Positions 43,109 to 53,313 of a DNA stretch of 64,000 nt are shown one piece after another. Each line of letters opens with the position of its first letter. The stretch's first letter is position 1. A program made the position numbers and the translations under genes. The notes beneath the pieces were generated by a model that searched no databases, had not been told where the DNA came from, and saw only the letters and a program-made list of their open reading frames with translations. This DNA comes from Thermoanaerobacterium saccharolyticum (lineage in GTDB: Bacteria; Bacillota; Thermoanaerobacteria; Thermoanaerobacterales; Thermoanaerobacteraceae), in contig NZ_BBKT01000002.1 of assembly GCF_000747665.1 (NCBI RefSeq), positions 1-64,000 on the forward strand. Direction: 5' to 3'.

Positions 43109-44464
43109 TTATTGTGCATTTGAACTGCTCATAAGCTTTACTTTTGTGCTCATTGTCCTGCCATTTCTCCAGAATGTAACAGTTATCGTGTCGCCAACTT
43201 TATGCTTAGATATTATGCTTTGCAGTGCATCAAAAGTCTGTACTTTTGTGCCATCTACTGCCGTTATCACATCTCCTGCTTGAAGTCCAGCTTCATCAGC
43301 ACCGCTTCCTTGCTGTACTTGTGCTATATAAAGTCCAACTGGTATGTTGTACTGCGCTGCATCTTGTTGAGTTACTTCCTGTACGCTTACACCCATCATA
43401 GGTCTTTCTACATATCCGTGTTTTATCAAGTCATCTATTATAGGCTTTGCTTCATTTATCGGAATCGCAAATCCCATTCCTTCAACAGGTGTGCTTTGAC
43501 TCTGGAACATTCCAAATGGATCTTGAGCATTCGAACCACCTGTTGATGTCAACTTCACACTTGTTATCCCAACAACTTCACCATTGCTGTTGACTAAAGG
43601 TCCACCGCTGTTGCCAGGATTTATAGCTGCATCTGTCTGGATGAGGTTAACTGGGCCGTAATCACTTTGAAGATTTCTGTTAAGACCGCTTATTATGCCT
43701 GCTGTAACCGTACCTGCAAAGCTTTCACCGAGTGGATTTCCTATGGCAACTGCCAAATCTCCTACTTCAAGTTTTGATGAATCACCTAATTTTGCTGGAA
43801 TCAAATTTGTAGCATTTATCTTCAATACTGCCAAATCAGTCTTTGAATCTTTTCCTATAAGCTGTGCTGGAAATTTCCTACCATCAGATAAATTTACGGT
43901 TATCTTAGAAGCTCCATCCACAACATGGTTGTTTGTGACTATATAACCTTGTGAATCGATGATTATGCCTGAACCACTGCCTTCAGGCACCAGTGCGCTG
44001 CCAAATCCATTAGTGTATGAGACGCTCGTATCAATTCCAACAACAGAAGGACTTACAATTTTAGCTATATTGGCAATCAAGTTAAAATTGCTATTGTCTG
44101 ATGATGAAAGTGGCAAATACCTATTTATAACCTGCGTCTGCTGCCCTAAATTAGTGTACTTCATGATTCCCGCCACAGTTCCACCACCGACAAGTGCTGC
44201 AATCAATGCAACAGCCACAAATGAAACCAGCATCCTTCTTCTGAATCTTTTTACCATCTTGCCTAAGCTTTTTTTGTTGCTTCTAAATTCTACTCTTGGT
44301 GTCGTATAGGTTCCGCTTTCCTCAGCACTATATGTTGCTTTAATTTCTTGAGTGTCATTTAGATTTTCGCCTTTTATGTCATCAGAACCTAAGGCATCGT
44401 CAGTTCTAAAATTATCTATTTCATTTTCGCCTATATTTTTGTTTTGTTCATTTTCAAAATCCAT
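43109..44464 (-). CDS. HtrA/DegP-like membrane serine protease
   Basis: The 451-residue protein has an acidic cytoplasmic N-terminus, one membrane helix (about residues 83-105), a trypsin-like domain with the catalytic H in VTNNHVVDG, D in KTDLAVLKI and S in NPGNSGGPLVN, and a C-terminal PDZ domain (AGLQAGDVITAVDG). It degrades or folds misfolded proteins at the outer face of the membrane. ATG 44464 is 9 bases from AAGGAGG. The gene just upstream on this strand encodes a two-component sensor, a common neighbour of envelope-stress proteases. Confidence 0.93.
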   Translation of the reverse strand: MDFENEQNKNIGENEIDNFRTDDALGSDDIKGENLNDTQEIKATYSAEESGTYTTPRVEFRSNKKSLGKMVKRFRRRMLVSFVAVALIAALVGGGTVAGIMKYTNLGQQTQVINRYLPLSSSDNSNFNLIANIAKIVSPSVVGIDTSVSYTNGFGSALVPEGSGSGIIIDSQGYIVTNNHVVDGASKITVNLSDGRKFPAQLIGKDSKTDLAVLKINATNLIPAKLGDSSKLEVGDLAVAIGNPLGESFAGTVTAGIISGLNRNLQSDYGPVNLIQTDAAINPGNSGGPLVNSNGEVVGITSVKLTSTGGSNAQDPFGMFQSQSTPVEGMGFAIPINEAKPIIDDLIKHGYVERPMMGVSVQEVTQQDAAQYNIPVGLYIAQVQQGSGADEAGLQAGDVITAVDGTKVQTFDALQSIISKHKVGDTITVTFWRNGRTMSTKVKLMSSSNAQ

Positions 44465-44567
44465 ATTCATCATCCTCCTTATCATCTCTCATGATTATAT
44501 TATAAATTAGAATTTTTAATAAACTGTGAACATATTGTAAATTATTTTTAATAATTTTATATGAGAA

Positions 44568-44606
44568 GAAAAAAATAAATGCAGCCCGAGGGGTGGCTCG
44601 AGCTGC
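44568..44606 (-). terminator. terminator of the OmpR-type two-component operon
   Basis: GCAGCTCGAG / CTCGGGCTGC with a 6-base loop is followed by ATTTATTTTTTT on the minus strand, about 100 bases after the kinase stop. The 240 bases between the kinase and htrA hold only this and probably the htrA promoter. Confidence 0.75.
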
Positions 44607-44704
44607 TATAATAAGGGAGGTCAAGGAGAGGCTTTTCTCTCTCTCGATTATTATTATAACCTTAATTTATGAATAAAGTATGAACAAATTGTAAAAATTT
44701 TATT

Positions 44705-46126
44705 TTACTGCTTAACTTTTTTTGCCGTCAGTGTAAATGTAAATGTAGTGCCATCTGCATCGTTGCTTATAACCCATATATCCTCATCGTGAAGATTTAT
44801 GATGCTTCTCACTATATAAAGCCCTAATCCGACACCAGGGCTACCACTTCTGGCTTTATCAACTTTGTAAAACCTGTCCCATATATGGTCAATTTCATCA
44901 GGCGGTATCGTCTTACCTTTATTTTGGACTTTTACATGAACTTTTTCCTTCACCTTTTCTGTAGATATGTGTATATAACCACCGGGATTTGAAAATTTAA
45001 TTGCATTATCTATCAAATTAGTAAGTACTTGTTCTATCTTGTCTTTATCTGCCTCTACAATTTCTTTGTCGCTTTCAAAATCCACCTTAACCATAAGATC
45101 CTTATCGCTTATCCTTGCTTCCATCTTTATTATGGTAAGCCTTATAAGCTCGTTTATGTCAAATTCGGATATATTTAAAGAGAAAGCTCCTGATTCCATC
45201 TTCGTTATATCCAAAAGTTCAGCTATTAATCGGGACATGCGCCTCGTCTCTTTTTGAGCTATCTCCAAATAAAATTTGGATTTCTCTGCAGGTATAGTTC
45301 CATCCACGACTCCATCTATATAGCCTTGAATGGTTGACAAAGGCGAGCGAAGCTCATGTGAGACATTAGCCACAAACTCCTTTCTCGCATTATCCATCCT
45401 CCCCAATTCGCTTGACATTATATTGAAAGACTTTGCCAAATCTCCTATTTCGTCGTCATCTACAACGTTTATCTTTGTTGAAAAATCTCCTTTTGCCATT
45501 TTTTCTGTTGCAATGCTCATCGCTTTTAAAGGATTAGAGATTCTCTTTGATGTATAAGAAATAAGTATAAATGCTATTATTATGGATATGGCTATGGCTA
45601 AAAGCATTATAAAAAATATGTCCATCAAGGTTTTCTGCATCTCTACAATGGGAGCATGCATGAATATAGCACCTTGAATCTTCCCAGCCAGTACCAGAGG
45701 AAAACCAACAGTCAAAACAGGCTGCGTAAATCTGCCGCCAAAATATCCCCTTCTTACAATAGTCTCACCTTTTAAAATGCTTTTGATGTCATCTTTACTT
45801 AGGGTGACGCCTGTCCAATTTTTTTCAAAGTTTTTCGACTGTATATATATACGTCCGTCTGTGCTTACAACCCATATCGATGCATTTATAAGCCTGTCAA
45901 TGACATTCAAATCTTGATTAAGCCTGTCGATGTCTATGTCCCCTATGAGGTAATCGTTCAAAACGGTATTTATTTGCTTTCCTTCTTCTACCATTATCTT
46001 TTCTTTATCACGAAAATAATAATTTTCAAACATGATGTAAAAAAGCACGGAAAGTATCGACATTGTAAGCAGTATTATTGCAATGTTTGTGAAAAGCAGC
46101 CTTCTAAAGAGCCTATTTCTGCTCAA
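44705..46126 (-). CDS. sensor histidine kinase with HAMP domain
   Basis: The 473-residue membrane kinase has two membrane helices (about 10-30 and 163-188) enclosing an extracellular sensor of about 130 residues, then HAMP (ISNPLKAMSIATEKMAKGDF), HisKA with the phospho-histidine in FVANVSHELRSPLSTIQGYI, and the ATPase domain (NLIDNAIKFSNPG, GVGLGLYIV). The signal is unknown. Its gene follows the response regulator by one base. Confidence 0.94.
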   Translation of the reverse strand: MSRNRLFRRLLFTNIAIILLTMSILSVLFYIMFENYYFRDKEKIMVEEGKQINTVLNDYLIGDIDIDRLNQDLNVIDRLINASIWVVSTDGRIYIQSKNFEKNWTGVTLSKDDIKSILKGETIVRRGYFGGRFTQPVLTVGFPLVLAGKIQGAIFMHAPIVEMQKTLMDIFFIMLLAIAISIIIAFILISYTSKRISNPLKAMSIATEKMAKGDFSTKINVVDDDEIGDLAKSFNIMSSELGRMDNARKEFVANVSHELRSPLSTIQGYIDGVVDGTIPAEKSKFYLEIAQKETRRMSRLIAELLDITKMESGAFSLNISEFDINELIRLTIIKMEARISDKDLMVKVDFESDKEIVEADKDKIEQVLTNLIDNAIKFSNPGGYIHISTEKVKEKVHVKVQNKGKTIPPDEIDHIWDRFYKVDKARSGSPGVGLGLYIVRSIINLHDEDIWVISNDADGTTFTFTLTAKKVKQ

Positions 46127-46127
46127 A

Positions 46128-46811
46128 TCATTTCACCTCGAATTTATATCCAACACCCCATACAGTCGTCAATTTCCAGTTGGGACCATCCCCTATTTTC
46201 TCTCTCAAACGTTTTATGTGTACATCCACAGTTCGACTGTCCCCCATGTACTCGTATCCCCATACGTTTTCTAACAGTTGATCTCTCGTAAAAACCTTAT
46301 TGGGATGAGTGCACAAAAAGTAAAAAAGCTCCAATTCCTTCGGTGTAAGGTCTACATTTTCACCTTTGTATTTCACCTTGTACTCGCTTAAGCTTATAGA
46401 AAGATCAGGATATGTGACATTGTCGCCATCATTTTCCTCATGTTCATACCTTCTCAGCACAGCCTTAACACGAGCAACTAATTCTTTCCCATCAAAGGGC
46501 TTTACGATGTAATCGTCGGCACCTATCTCCAGACCCAAAACTTTGTCAAATGTATCGCCTTTTGCTGTAAGCATTATAATAGGCACATTTGTGAATTTCC
46601 TTACTTCTTTGCACAGCGTCATTCCATCAATGCCGGGAAGCATCAAATCAAGTATAATAAGCAAGGGGAGTTCTTCTTTTATTTTGTTCAATGCTGTAAG
46701 CCCGTCACTAATCTTCACTGTTGCAAAGCCTTCCTTTTCAAGATAAAGTGAAATTATCTCACATATATTTCTATCGTCGTCAACTATATATATTTTTTTG
46801 TTTTCGCCCAT
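46128..46811 (-). CDS. OmpR/PhoB-family response regulator
   Basis: The 227-residue protein has a receiver domain (IYIVDDDRNI, phosphorylation at D in LIILDLMLPGIDG, T in MLTAKG, K in YIVKPFDGKEL) and an OmpR winged helix (LTPKELELFYFLCTHPNKVF, RTVDVHIKRLREKIG). It is the partner of the downstream kinase. I chose ATG 46811, preceded by GAGGGGTG; the longer frame lacks homology. Confidence 0.94.
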   Translation of the reverse strand: MGENKKIYIVDDDRNICEIISLYLEKEGFATVKISDGLTALNKIKEELPLLIILDLMLPGIDGMTLCKEVRKFTNVPIIMLTAKGDTFDKVLGLEIGADDYIVKPFDGKELVARVKAVLRRYEHEENDGDNVTYPDLSISLSEYKVKYKGENVDLTPKELELFYFLCTHPNKVFTRDQLLENVWGYEYMGDSRTVDVHIKRLREKIGDGPNWKLTTVWGVGYKFEVK

Positions 46812-46879
46812 ACAAACACCCCTCTTTTTAAGACTATTATACATAATTGATTTAAAAACCGCAACGATAGATGTACATA

Positions 46880-46902
46880 CAAAAAAAGGCACCTTAGTGC
46901 CT
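46880..46902 (-). terminator. terminator of prs
   Basis: AGGCAC / GTGCCT with a 4-base loop followed by seven T residues on the minus strand; it overlaps the prs stop codon. Confidence 0.85.
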
Positions 46903-47851
46903 ATACAAACAATTTGCTTACAGACATGCCTTCATATATTCGCATTATGGCTTCTGCCAACAATGGAGCTACAGTCCTTACCTTTATCTTGTTTATCTTC
47001 TTTTCTTCAGGAAGTGGAATAGTATCTGTTATAACCAATTCTTTTATTGGAGAATCCATCAACCTTTCTATCGCAGGGCCCGACAAAACTCCGTGTGTAG
47101 CACACGCATACACCTCTTTTGCACCATTGTCGATAAGCGCTTGCGCTCCCTGTTGCAGCGTCCCTGCTGTATCAATAAGGTCATCTACCAATATAGCTAT
47201 TTTACCTCTTACATCACCTATAAGGTTCATTATCTCTGCTACATTAGCCTTTGGCCTTCTCTTATCTATTATGGCTATAGGCGCATTAAGTTTTTCCGCA
47301 AAATTCCTTGCTCTTACTACACTTCCGTGGTCTGGTGATACAACCACCACATCTCCACCCAAATCCTTTTCCATGAAATATTTTGCAAGTATAGGACCGC
47401 CAAGAAGATGGTCAACTGGTATATTGAAATATCCTTGAATCTGTGCCGCATGGAGATCCATTGTGAGAACTCTGTCGGCGCCTGCAACTGTAATAAGATC
47501 AGCAACCAACTTTGCTGTTATCGGATCTCTCGGTTTTGACTTCCTGTCTTGTCTGGCATAACCGTAATAAGGTATGACAGCAGTTATCTCGCCAGCAGAC
47601 GCCCTTTTAAACGCATCTATCATTATGAGAAGTTCCATAAGGTTATCATTTACTGGTGAACATGTGGACTGAACGACAAATACATTTGCACCTCTTATGC
47701 TTTCTTTGATTCTTACGCTTATCTCACCATCGCTAAACGTACCAACCTCTGAATCACCTAATGTAAGTCCTAAATTTTCTGCAATCTCCCTCGCTAATTC
47801 AGGGTTTGAATTGCCACTAAAAATCTTAATTGCTCCTCCGTGTCTTACCAC
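46901..47851 (-). CDS. prs: ribose-phosphate pyrophosphokinase
   Basis: The 316-residue enzyme makes PRPP from ribose 5-phosphate and ATP for nucleotide, histidine and tryptophan synthesis. Motifs are [60 protein letters not shown] and the PRPP loop [12 protein letters not shown]. The start is GTG 47851, two bases after the glmU stop and 9 bases after AGGAGG. The order glmU-prs is the conserved Firmicute one. Confidence 0.97.
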   Translation of the reverse strand: MVRHGGAIKIFSGNSNPELAREIAENLGLTLGDSEVGTFSDGEISVRIKESIRGANVFVVQSTCSPVNDNLMELLIMIDAFKRASAGEITAVIPYYGYARQDRKSKPRDPITAKLVADLITVAGADRVLTMDLHAAQIQGYFNIPVDHLLGGPILAKYFMEKDLGGDVVVVSPDHGSVVRARNFAEKLNAPIAIIDKRRPKANVAEIMNLIGDVRGKIAILVDDLIDTAGTLQQGAQALIDNGAKEVYACATHGVLSGPAIERLMDSPIKELVITDTIPLPEEKKINKIKVRTVAPLLAEAIMRIYEGMSVSKLFV

Positions 47852-47853
47852 TC

Positions 47854-49227
47854 CTATAGTCCTCCTTTTTTTCTTCTTTCTTCTACCCATCCTTCTTTGT
47901 TAGTCTGACGACACCTTGCTATCGCCAATGCGCCTTCTGGCACTTCATCTGTTATTGTAGAACCTGCAGCTATAAAGGCATTGTCGTTGACTTTAAGAGG
48001 CGATACCAAGTTCACATTGCATCCAACAAAAACATCATCGCCTATGATGGTCTTGTGCTTGTTTTTGCCATCGTAATTGACGACTATAGAACCACAGCCC
48101 ATGTTTACACGCTTTCCGACTTCTGCATCACCTATATAAGTCAAATGGGGTACTTTTGTTCCTTCACCTATGACAGACTTCTTTATCTCTATAAAATTGC
48201 CAAGCTTAGCATTGTCGTGTATTACGCTTTCAGGCCTTATTTGGGCAAACGGTCCAAGTTTTATATTGTTGTGGAGTTTTGATTCAGTAATCATAGAAAA
48301 TACTATTTTGCAGCCATTTCCTATTTCCGAATCGATGATGTGGGAATTAGGTCCTATTTCACAATCTTCACCAATCGTAGTCTTACCTTCTATCAAAGTG
48401 CCAGGATATATAATCGTGTCCATTCCTATCACGACATCAGGTCCAATGTAAGTGTTGTCAGGATCGATTATGGTAACTCCGTCTAACATAAGCCTTTCAT
48501 TTATCCTTTTTCTCATTACTTTCTCTGCATCTTTTAGTTGTACTCTCGTATTGACTCCCATTATCTCCTCATTTGAAGCTTGATATGCTCCAACTTTTCC
48601 GCCTAACCTTATCACTACCTCTATGGCATCCGTCAGATAATATTCCCCTTGTGCATTGTTGTTGCCTATATGTTGAAGCGATTTCCTTAAATAGTCAGAA
48701 TTAAAAATGTACATTCCGGAATTTATCTCATGGATACCTTTTTCAACATCATTGGCATCTTTGTCCTCAACAATTTTTAAAACATTGCCATTTAAATCCC
48801 TTACAATTCTTCCATACCCATCTGGAATATCAAAAAAAGAAGATAATATTGTAACAGAATTTTGCTCTTTTAAATGGAAGTCATAGAATTTCTTCAATGT
48901 CTCAGACATTATAAGCGGTGTATCACCAGTCAAAATCATTATGTTGCCTGTGTCAGGCAATAAGTCCTTCGAAACCATGACAGCATGTCCAGTACCAAGT
49001 TGCTTTTCTTGATACGCATATTTAACGCTGTCACCCAATACATTCCTTACCTCATTAGCACCGTGTCCTAAAACAACGACTACGTCCTGCGAACCAGCTT
49101 CTTTGGCACTCCGTACAACCCACTCAACCATAGGCCTTCCACAAACTTTGTGGATCACTTTTGGATGCTTTGATTTCATCCTCTTTCCAAGTCCTGCAGC
49201 AAGTATTAGCGTAACAAAATTATCCAT
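47854..49227 (-). CDS. glmU: bifunctional UDP-GlcNAc pyrophosphorylase / glucosamine-1-P acetyltransferase
   Basis: The 457-residue enzyme makes UDP-GlcNAc for the cell wall. The N-terminal uridyltransferase has [20 protein letters not shown] and ILTGDTPLI; the C-terminal left-handed beta helix has hexapeptide repeats ([20 protein letters not shown]) and the acetyl-transfer region [20 protein letters not shown]. It is followed directly by prs. Confidence 0.97.
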   Translation of the reverse strand: MDNFVTLILAAGLGKRMKSKHPKVIHKVCGRPMVEWVVRSAKEAGSQDVVVVLGHGANEVRNVLGDSVKYAYQEKQLGTGHAVMVSKDLLPDTGNIMILTGDTPLIMSETLKKFYDFHLKEQNSVTILSSFFDIPDGYGRIVRDLNGNVLKIVEDKDANDVEKGIHEINSGMYIFNSDYLRKSLQHIGNNNAQGEYYLTDAIEVVIRLGGKVGAYQASNEEIMGVNTRVQLKDAEKVMRKRINERLMLDGVTIIDPDNTYIGPDVVIGMDTIIYPGTLIEGKTTIGEDCEIGPNSHIIDSEIGNGCKIVFSMITESKLHNNIKLGPFAQIRPESVIHDNAKLGNFIEIKKSVIGEGTKVPHLTYIGDAEVGKRVNMGCGSIVVNYDGKNKHKTIIGDDVFVGCNVNLVSPLKVNDNAFIAAGSTITDEVPEGALAIARCRQTNKEGWVEERRKKGGL

Positions 49228-49308
49228 CGCGACACCTTCTAATACATTCTTAATATTTTAACTCTTTACTCCTATACTATTTTAACTATAAATTTGACAA
49301 AGTTCAAC

Positions 49309-49338
49309 AAAAAAATAAAAAGGAGAAACCTCCTTTTT
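49309..49338 (-). terminator. terminator of spoVG
   Basis: AAAAAGGAG / CTCCTTTTT hairpin followed by ATTTTTTTG on the minus strand at the spoVG stop. Confidence 0.75.
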
Positions 49339-49618
49339 ATTCCTGTCCTTGCGGCTTGTCCTGCTCTTTAGCTTTTTCGTATTCGCTAAGTATAGCAGAT
49401 TGAATCTTTGCTCTTGTCTCTGAATTTATTGGATGTGCAATATCTTTAAACTCTCCTTCGGGTGTCTTGCGGCTAGGCATAGCTATAAACAAACCATTCT
49501 GTCCCTCAATAACCTTTATATCATGAACAACAAATTCATTATCGAAGGTTACAGAAACCACAGCTCTCATCTTGCCTTCCTCGTTTATCTTTCTCACCCT
49601 AACGTCTGTAATTTCCAT
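49337..49618 (-). CDS. spoVG: regulatory RNA/DNA-binding protein SpoVG
   Basis: The 93-residue protein matches Spo[57 protein letters not shown]. It is a site-specific nucleic-acid-binding regulator of sporulation, septation and virulence genes. ATG 49618 has AAGGTGG 8 bases before it. A sigma-H type promoter is found 86-115 bases upstream, in agreement with the known regulation in Bacillus. Confidence 0.96.
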   Translation of the reverse strand: MEITDVRVRKINEEGKMRAVVSVTFDNEFVVHDIKVIEGQNGLFIAMPSRKTPEGEFKDIAHPINSETRAKIQSAILSEYEKAKEQDKPQGQE

Positions 49619-49703
49619 AAGCTCACCACCTTCCTGCAATATAAGCCAATAATTAAATGACTTTTAAGCATAAGAAAAATTAAATAAAATTTCTTACCTT
49701 AAT

Positions 49704-49733
49704 ATTATTCGCCATTAAATCAAAATTTCCTCC
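49704..49733 (-). promoter_or_regulatory. sigma-H type promoter of spoVG
   Basis: The minus strand has GGAGGAAAT, 11 bases, then GGCGAATAAT, which fits the sigma-H pattern RNAGGAWWW-N11/12-RNNGAATWW. spoVG is a classic sigma-H gene, so family knowledge and sequence agree. Confidence 0.75.
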
Positions 49734-49821
49734 ATGAAAAATTAAAATTTAGAAAAATTTTGATAAAAAAATTCATTTTATGCCACCAACCTATTATTTC
49801 CATTATTATGCATATTATACA

Positions 49822-50640
49822 TTATTTTAGCCAATCGCTTATCTCCATCTTTACAGTTTCTTTCTCCTCATTCATATCTACAAGCGTAAATATGGAAAAA
49901 TAGTTTTTCACAACCTTGTTCTCAGGCTCTTTTGTAGATATCATGACACCAGCACCTATCACTTCTGCATCAAACTCATTCATAAGCTCAATCATGCCTT
50001 TTATAGTGCCGCCCGCTTTCATGAAATCATCTATCAAAACAACTTTTGAATTCCTCTCTAAAGATCTCCTTGAAAGGGACATGGCTTTTATTTGCTTTTG
50101 CGAACCTGAAACGTAATTTATTGAAACAGATGAACCTTCAGTCACTCTATTGTCTTGCCTTATAATCACCAATGGCACATTTAATGCTTTAGCACACATG
50201 ATTGCAATAGGTATCCCTTTTGTCTCAACAGTGACAACTGCATCAACATCTTTATCCTGAAACGGATACGATAAAATTTCACCTATCTTATTGGCGTATT
50301 GAGGAGAATAAATAATGTCGGCAGTATACAAAAAACCTCCTGGAATAATCCTTTTAGGATCCTGAAGCTTATTGCATATATCTATCATAAATTCGCGATA
50401 ATTATCTATATTATTTATAGGAATGTACTTTATGCCACCGCCAGCCCCTGCAACAGTCTTTATTTTACCTAATCCGAACTTTTCTAATATACCTTGAAGT
50501 ATATCCATGTCTTCTGATGCGGTGGACTTTGCAACATTAAATAGATCCATAAAATAATTCAAGTTATACAATTTATTGGGGTTTTCGGTCAATATCTTAA
50601 GTATGACACTGATCCTTTCGTACCTTTTGTATGAATTCAT
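49822..50640 (-). CDS. purR: purine operon repressor PurR
   Basis: The 272-residue protein has an N-terminal winged helix (RISVILKILTENPNKLYNLN) and a C-terminal phosphoribosyltransferase-like domain with the PRPP motif VVLIDDFMKAGGT. It represses purine synthesis genes; PRPP releases it. GGAGG precedes the ATG. The 150 bases between it and murC hold the divergent promoters. Confidence 0.95.
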   Translation of the reverse strand: MNSYKRYERISVILKILTENPNKLYNLNYFMDLFNVAKSTASEDMDILQGILEKFGLGKIKTVAGAGGGIKYIPINNIDNYREFMIDICNKLQDPKRIIPGGFLYTADIIYSPQYANKIGEILSYPFQDKDVDAVVTVETKGIPIAIMCAKALNVPLVIIRQDNRVTEGSSVSINYVSGSQKQIKAMSLSRRSLERNSKVVLIDDFMKAGGTIKGMIELMNEFDAEVIGAGVMISTKEPENKVVKNYFSIFTLVDMNEEKETVKMEISDWLK

Positions 50641-50797
50641 CGAAAAACCTCCAAAGACAAACTTTTAATTAACATTATATTTTAAAGTTCATTAATTTGC
50701 AATATATGATATAATCTTTTTGTATAGTATTTTATCTTAATAAAGAGACCATTTTGGGGCAATAATAATAACAAAATTTGAAAGAGGTGCTATATTA

Positions 50798-52195
50798 ATG
50801 ACAATAGACATCGAAAATTTTAAAAGAGTTCATTTTATAGGAATTGGTGGCATAAGCATGAGCGGCCTTGCACATATAATGCTAAACTCTGGACACATTG
50901 TAACAGGGTCAGACATAAAGGATTCTCACATAATAAAAAAATTAAGAAATGAAGGTGCAATAATCAATATCCCTCATAGCGCTTCAAATGTGGACGGAGC
51001 AGACTTAGTAGTATACACAGCGGCAGTAAAGGAAGACAATCCCGAAATGATAAGATCGCGGCAGCTTAACATACCCACAATAGATAGAGCGACACTTTTA
51101 GGCGAAATAATGAAAAAATACAAGTACGGAGTTGGAGTCGCTGGAAGTCACGGAAAAACCACGACAACTTCGCTTATATCTGTTTTGCTAGAAGAAATGA
51201 ATTACGACCCGACAGTATTAGTCGGCGGAGAAGTCGACATAATCGGCGGAAATGTAAGAGTAGGCAATTCAGAGTACTTTATAACAGAAGCGTGTGAATA
51301 CACAGACAGTTTTTTAAAGTTTTATCCGTACATTGCAGTCATTTTAAACGTTGATTCAGACCACCTTGATTACTTTAAAAACATCGACAACATAAAGCAG
51401 TCATTTACACAGTTTGCAAACCTCGTTCCAAATGAAGGATTTGTAGTCGCATGTGGTGATGATCCTAATACAATGAGCGTGCTTAAAGATGTAGATCGCA
51501 ATATCATCACGTTTGGAATCGACAGCAACTGTACATGGAACGCTAAAAACATAAAATTTGACGAAAAAGGATTTCCTTCATTTGATGTGTACTACAATGG
51601 TACATTTGTGGAACGCTTTGAGCTGTCCATTGTGGGGAAACACAATATATTAAACGCATTGGCAACACTATCAGTATGCCACCTTTTAGGCGTGGATATA
51701 AAAAAATGTCCGGATGTCATCAAGAAGTTTAAAGGGACCCACAGAAGGTTTGAATTCAAAGGCACTATCGATGGCGCGATCGTAATCGACGACTATGCAC
51801 ATCATCCGACAGAAATTAAAGCTACATTGTCTTCCGCATTAAATTACCCTCATAATAGAATAATATGCGTATTTCAACCTCATACATATACGAGGACTTA
51901 TTCGCTTTTGAATGACTTCGCTGCTTCTTTTGACGATGCCGATATTACGATAATAACAGATATATACGCTGCGAGGGAAAAGGATACAGGAATCGTACGG
52001 GCAGAAGATCTGGCTAATCTCGTAAAAGATAGAGGAAATGAGGTATACTATATAAAAGATTTCACCGACATAGTAGATTACCTCAAAGGCACTATAAAAA
52101 ATGGTGATCTTGTAATAACAATAGGTGCAGGCGATGTGTACGAGGTAGGAAACATGCTTCTAAGCTTCAACAAAAAAGCAGCAATAGGCGCATAA
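50798..52195 (+). CDS. murC: UDP-N-acetylmuramate--L-alanine ligase
   Basis: The 465-residue ligase adds the first amino acid of the peptidoglycan stem peptide. It has the N-terminal nucleotide fold HFIGIGGISMSGLAHIML, the ATP loop GVAGSHGKTTTTSLIS near residue 110 and DDYAHHPTEIKATL near 335. GAGGTG stands 8 bases before the ATG. It is one of few plus-strand genes here and is divergent from purR. Confidence 0.97.
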   Translation: MTIDIENFKRVHFIGIGGISMSGLAHIMLNSGHIVTGSDIKDSHIIKKLRNEGAIINIPHSASNVDGADLVVYTAAVKEDNPEMIRSRQLNIPTIDRATLLGEIMKKYKYGVGVAGSHGKTTTTSLISVLLEEMNYDPTVLVGGEVDIIGGNVRVGNSEYFITEACEYTDSFLKFYPYIAVILNVDSDHLDYFKNIDNIKQSFTQFANLVPNEGFVVACGDDPNTMSVLKDVDRNIITFGIDSNCTWNAKNIKFDEKGFPSFDVYYNGTFVERFELSIVGKHNILNALATLSVCHLLGVDIKKCPDVIKKFKGTHRRFEFKGTIDGAIVIDDYAHHPTEIKATLSSALNYPHNRIICVFQPHTYTRTYSLLNDFAASFDDADITIITDIYAAREKDTGIVRAEDLANLVKDRGNEVYYIKDFTDIVDYLKGTIKNGDLVITIGAGDVYEVGNMLLSFNKKAAIGA

Positions 52196-52227
52196 AAGAT
52201 AAATAGGCATTTAGCCTATTTATCTTT
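52195..52227. terminator. bidirectional terminator between murC and the LacI gene
   Basis: AAAGATAAATAGGC and GCCTATTTATCTTT form a perfect 14-bp stem with a 5-base loop; A and T runs allow use from both sides. Both convergent genes end in it. Confidence 0.88.
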
Positions 52228-53233
52228 TTATACATGACTTTCTTTCGATCAATTTTACCGGTACAATTATGTGATCTGCAACAAAGTCTTTATTCTTAAT
52301 GTTTTTAAGTAGCAGCTCTGCAGATTTCACGCCTAGATCAAAAGTGGAAATGTCTATCGTGGTAAGGGGCGGATTTGCATAAGCAGAAAGAGGAATATTG
52401 TTAAACCCGATAAGGGATACGTCTTGCGGCACCTTCAATCCATAATCTATCGCTGCCCTTATGACACCAAAAGACATTATATCATCCGTCACAACAACCG
52501 CAGTAGGCTTTTTCTGCTTCAATATTCTCATCATGGCATTGTAACCACCATCTTCTGAAAATTCATCTTGTGCGACCAATTCTTTGTCAAACGGAATATT
52601 ATTCTCCTCTAATGCCAACTTATAACCATCAAGTCTGTCTAAACTCACTACGAACTCCAGTGAACCACTTATAAATGCTATCTCTCTGTGACCGTGTTTT
52701 ATAAGGTAATTTGTAGCAAGCCTTGATGCTCCAATATTGTCATTATCTACCCAGCATACACCTTTCGAATCTAAAGGCTTTCCTATTACAGTAAAAGGAA
52801 ACTTCTCCTCTCTAAGCCAAGGTATTAGCTCATCTGTAGTCCTTGAGCAAAGAAGAACGATGCCATCAACTCTTCTTCCTTTTACCATATCTATGACAGC
52901 CTGTTTTTCTTCCTCTTCATTGCCTGATGTCGATATAAGCAAATCGTACTTCTCATTATGGGCAACCACGCTTATGCCTCTCATGACTTCAGGAAAGAAA
53001 GGATTGGAAAACGCATCTTCTGCAGATCGAGGCATTATAAGCCCTATAGTGTAGGTCATCTTGCTGGCTAAACTTCTGGCAATAGCATTAGGGTAATAAC
53101 CCAGCTCTTCCATTGCCTTAAAAACTCTTTCTTTCGTCTCTTTGCTTATCCTTGGATTATCCGCAATAACCCTTGATACAGTCGAAGGCGCAACATGTGC
53201 TCTTTGTGCAACATCTTTTATAGTTACATTCAT
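52220..53233 (-). CDS. LacI/GalR-family transcriptional regulator
   Basis: The 337-residue regulator has the LacI helix-turn-helix (VTIKDVAQRAHVAPSTVSRV) and hinge (YYPNAIARSLASKMTYTIGL), then a periplasmic-binding-protein-like sensor domain. AFSNPFFPEVMRGIS resembles maltose-type regulators (MalR), but no sugar genes are nearby. A 14-bp LacI-type operator lies 17-30 bases upstream of the start, just after a good promoter, so it probably represses itself or is under catabolite control. Confidence 0.9.
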   Translation of the reverse strand: MNVTIKDVAQRAHVAPSTVSRVIADNPRISKETKERVFKAMEELGYYPNAIARSLASKMTYTIGLIMPRSAEDAFSNPFFPEVMRGISVVAHNEKYDLLISTSGNEEEEKQAVIDMVKGRRVDGIVLLCSRTTDELIPWLREEKFPFTVIGKPLDSKGVCWVDNDNIGASRLATNYLIKHGHREIAFISGSLEFVVSLDRLDGYKLALEENNIPFDKELVAQDEFSEDGGYNAMMRILKQKKPTAVVVTDDIMSFGVIRAAIDYGLKVPQDVSLIGFNNIPLSAYANPPLTTIDISTFDLGVKSAELLLKNIKNKDFVADHIIVPVKLIERKSCIKR

Positions 53234-53249
53234 CTTAACACCACCTTAG

Positions 53250-53263
53250 TGAAACCGATTGCA
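53250..53263. promoter_or_regulatory. LacI-type operator (or cre site) before the LacI gene
   Basis: The minus strand reads TGCAATCGGTTTCA, which fits the symmetrical core TGNAANCGNTTNCA of LacI/GalR and CcpA sites. It falls at the expected transcription start, so a bound protein would block initiation. Confidence 0.75.
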
Positions 53264-53272
53264 ATTACTTAT

Positions 53273-53301
53273 ATTTTATATCAATTTATAATTATTGTCA
53301 A
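53273..53301 (-). promoter_or_regulatory. sigma-A promoter of the LacI gene
   Basis: TTGACA (53296-53301) and TAAAAT (53273-53278) are 17 bases apart on the minus strand. Confidence 0.75.
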
Positions 53302-53313
53302 CTTATGAAAGTC

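Noticed and set aside
44610-44660. GA/CT-rich repeat (GAGAGG ... CTCTCTCTC) as a regulatory RNA
   Set aside because: It is a weak 5-6 bp hairpin beside a terminator and not enough to support a separate feature.
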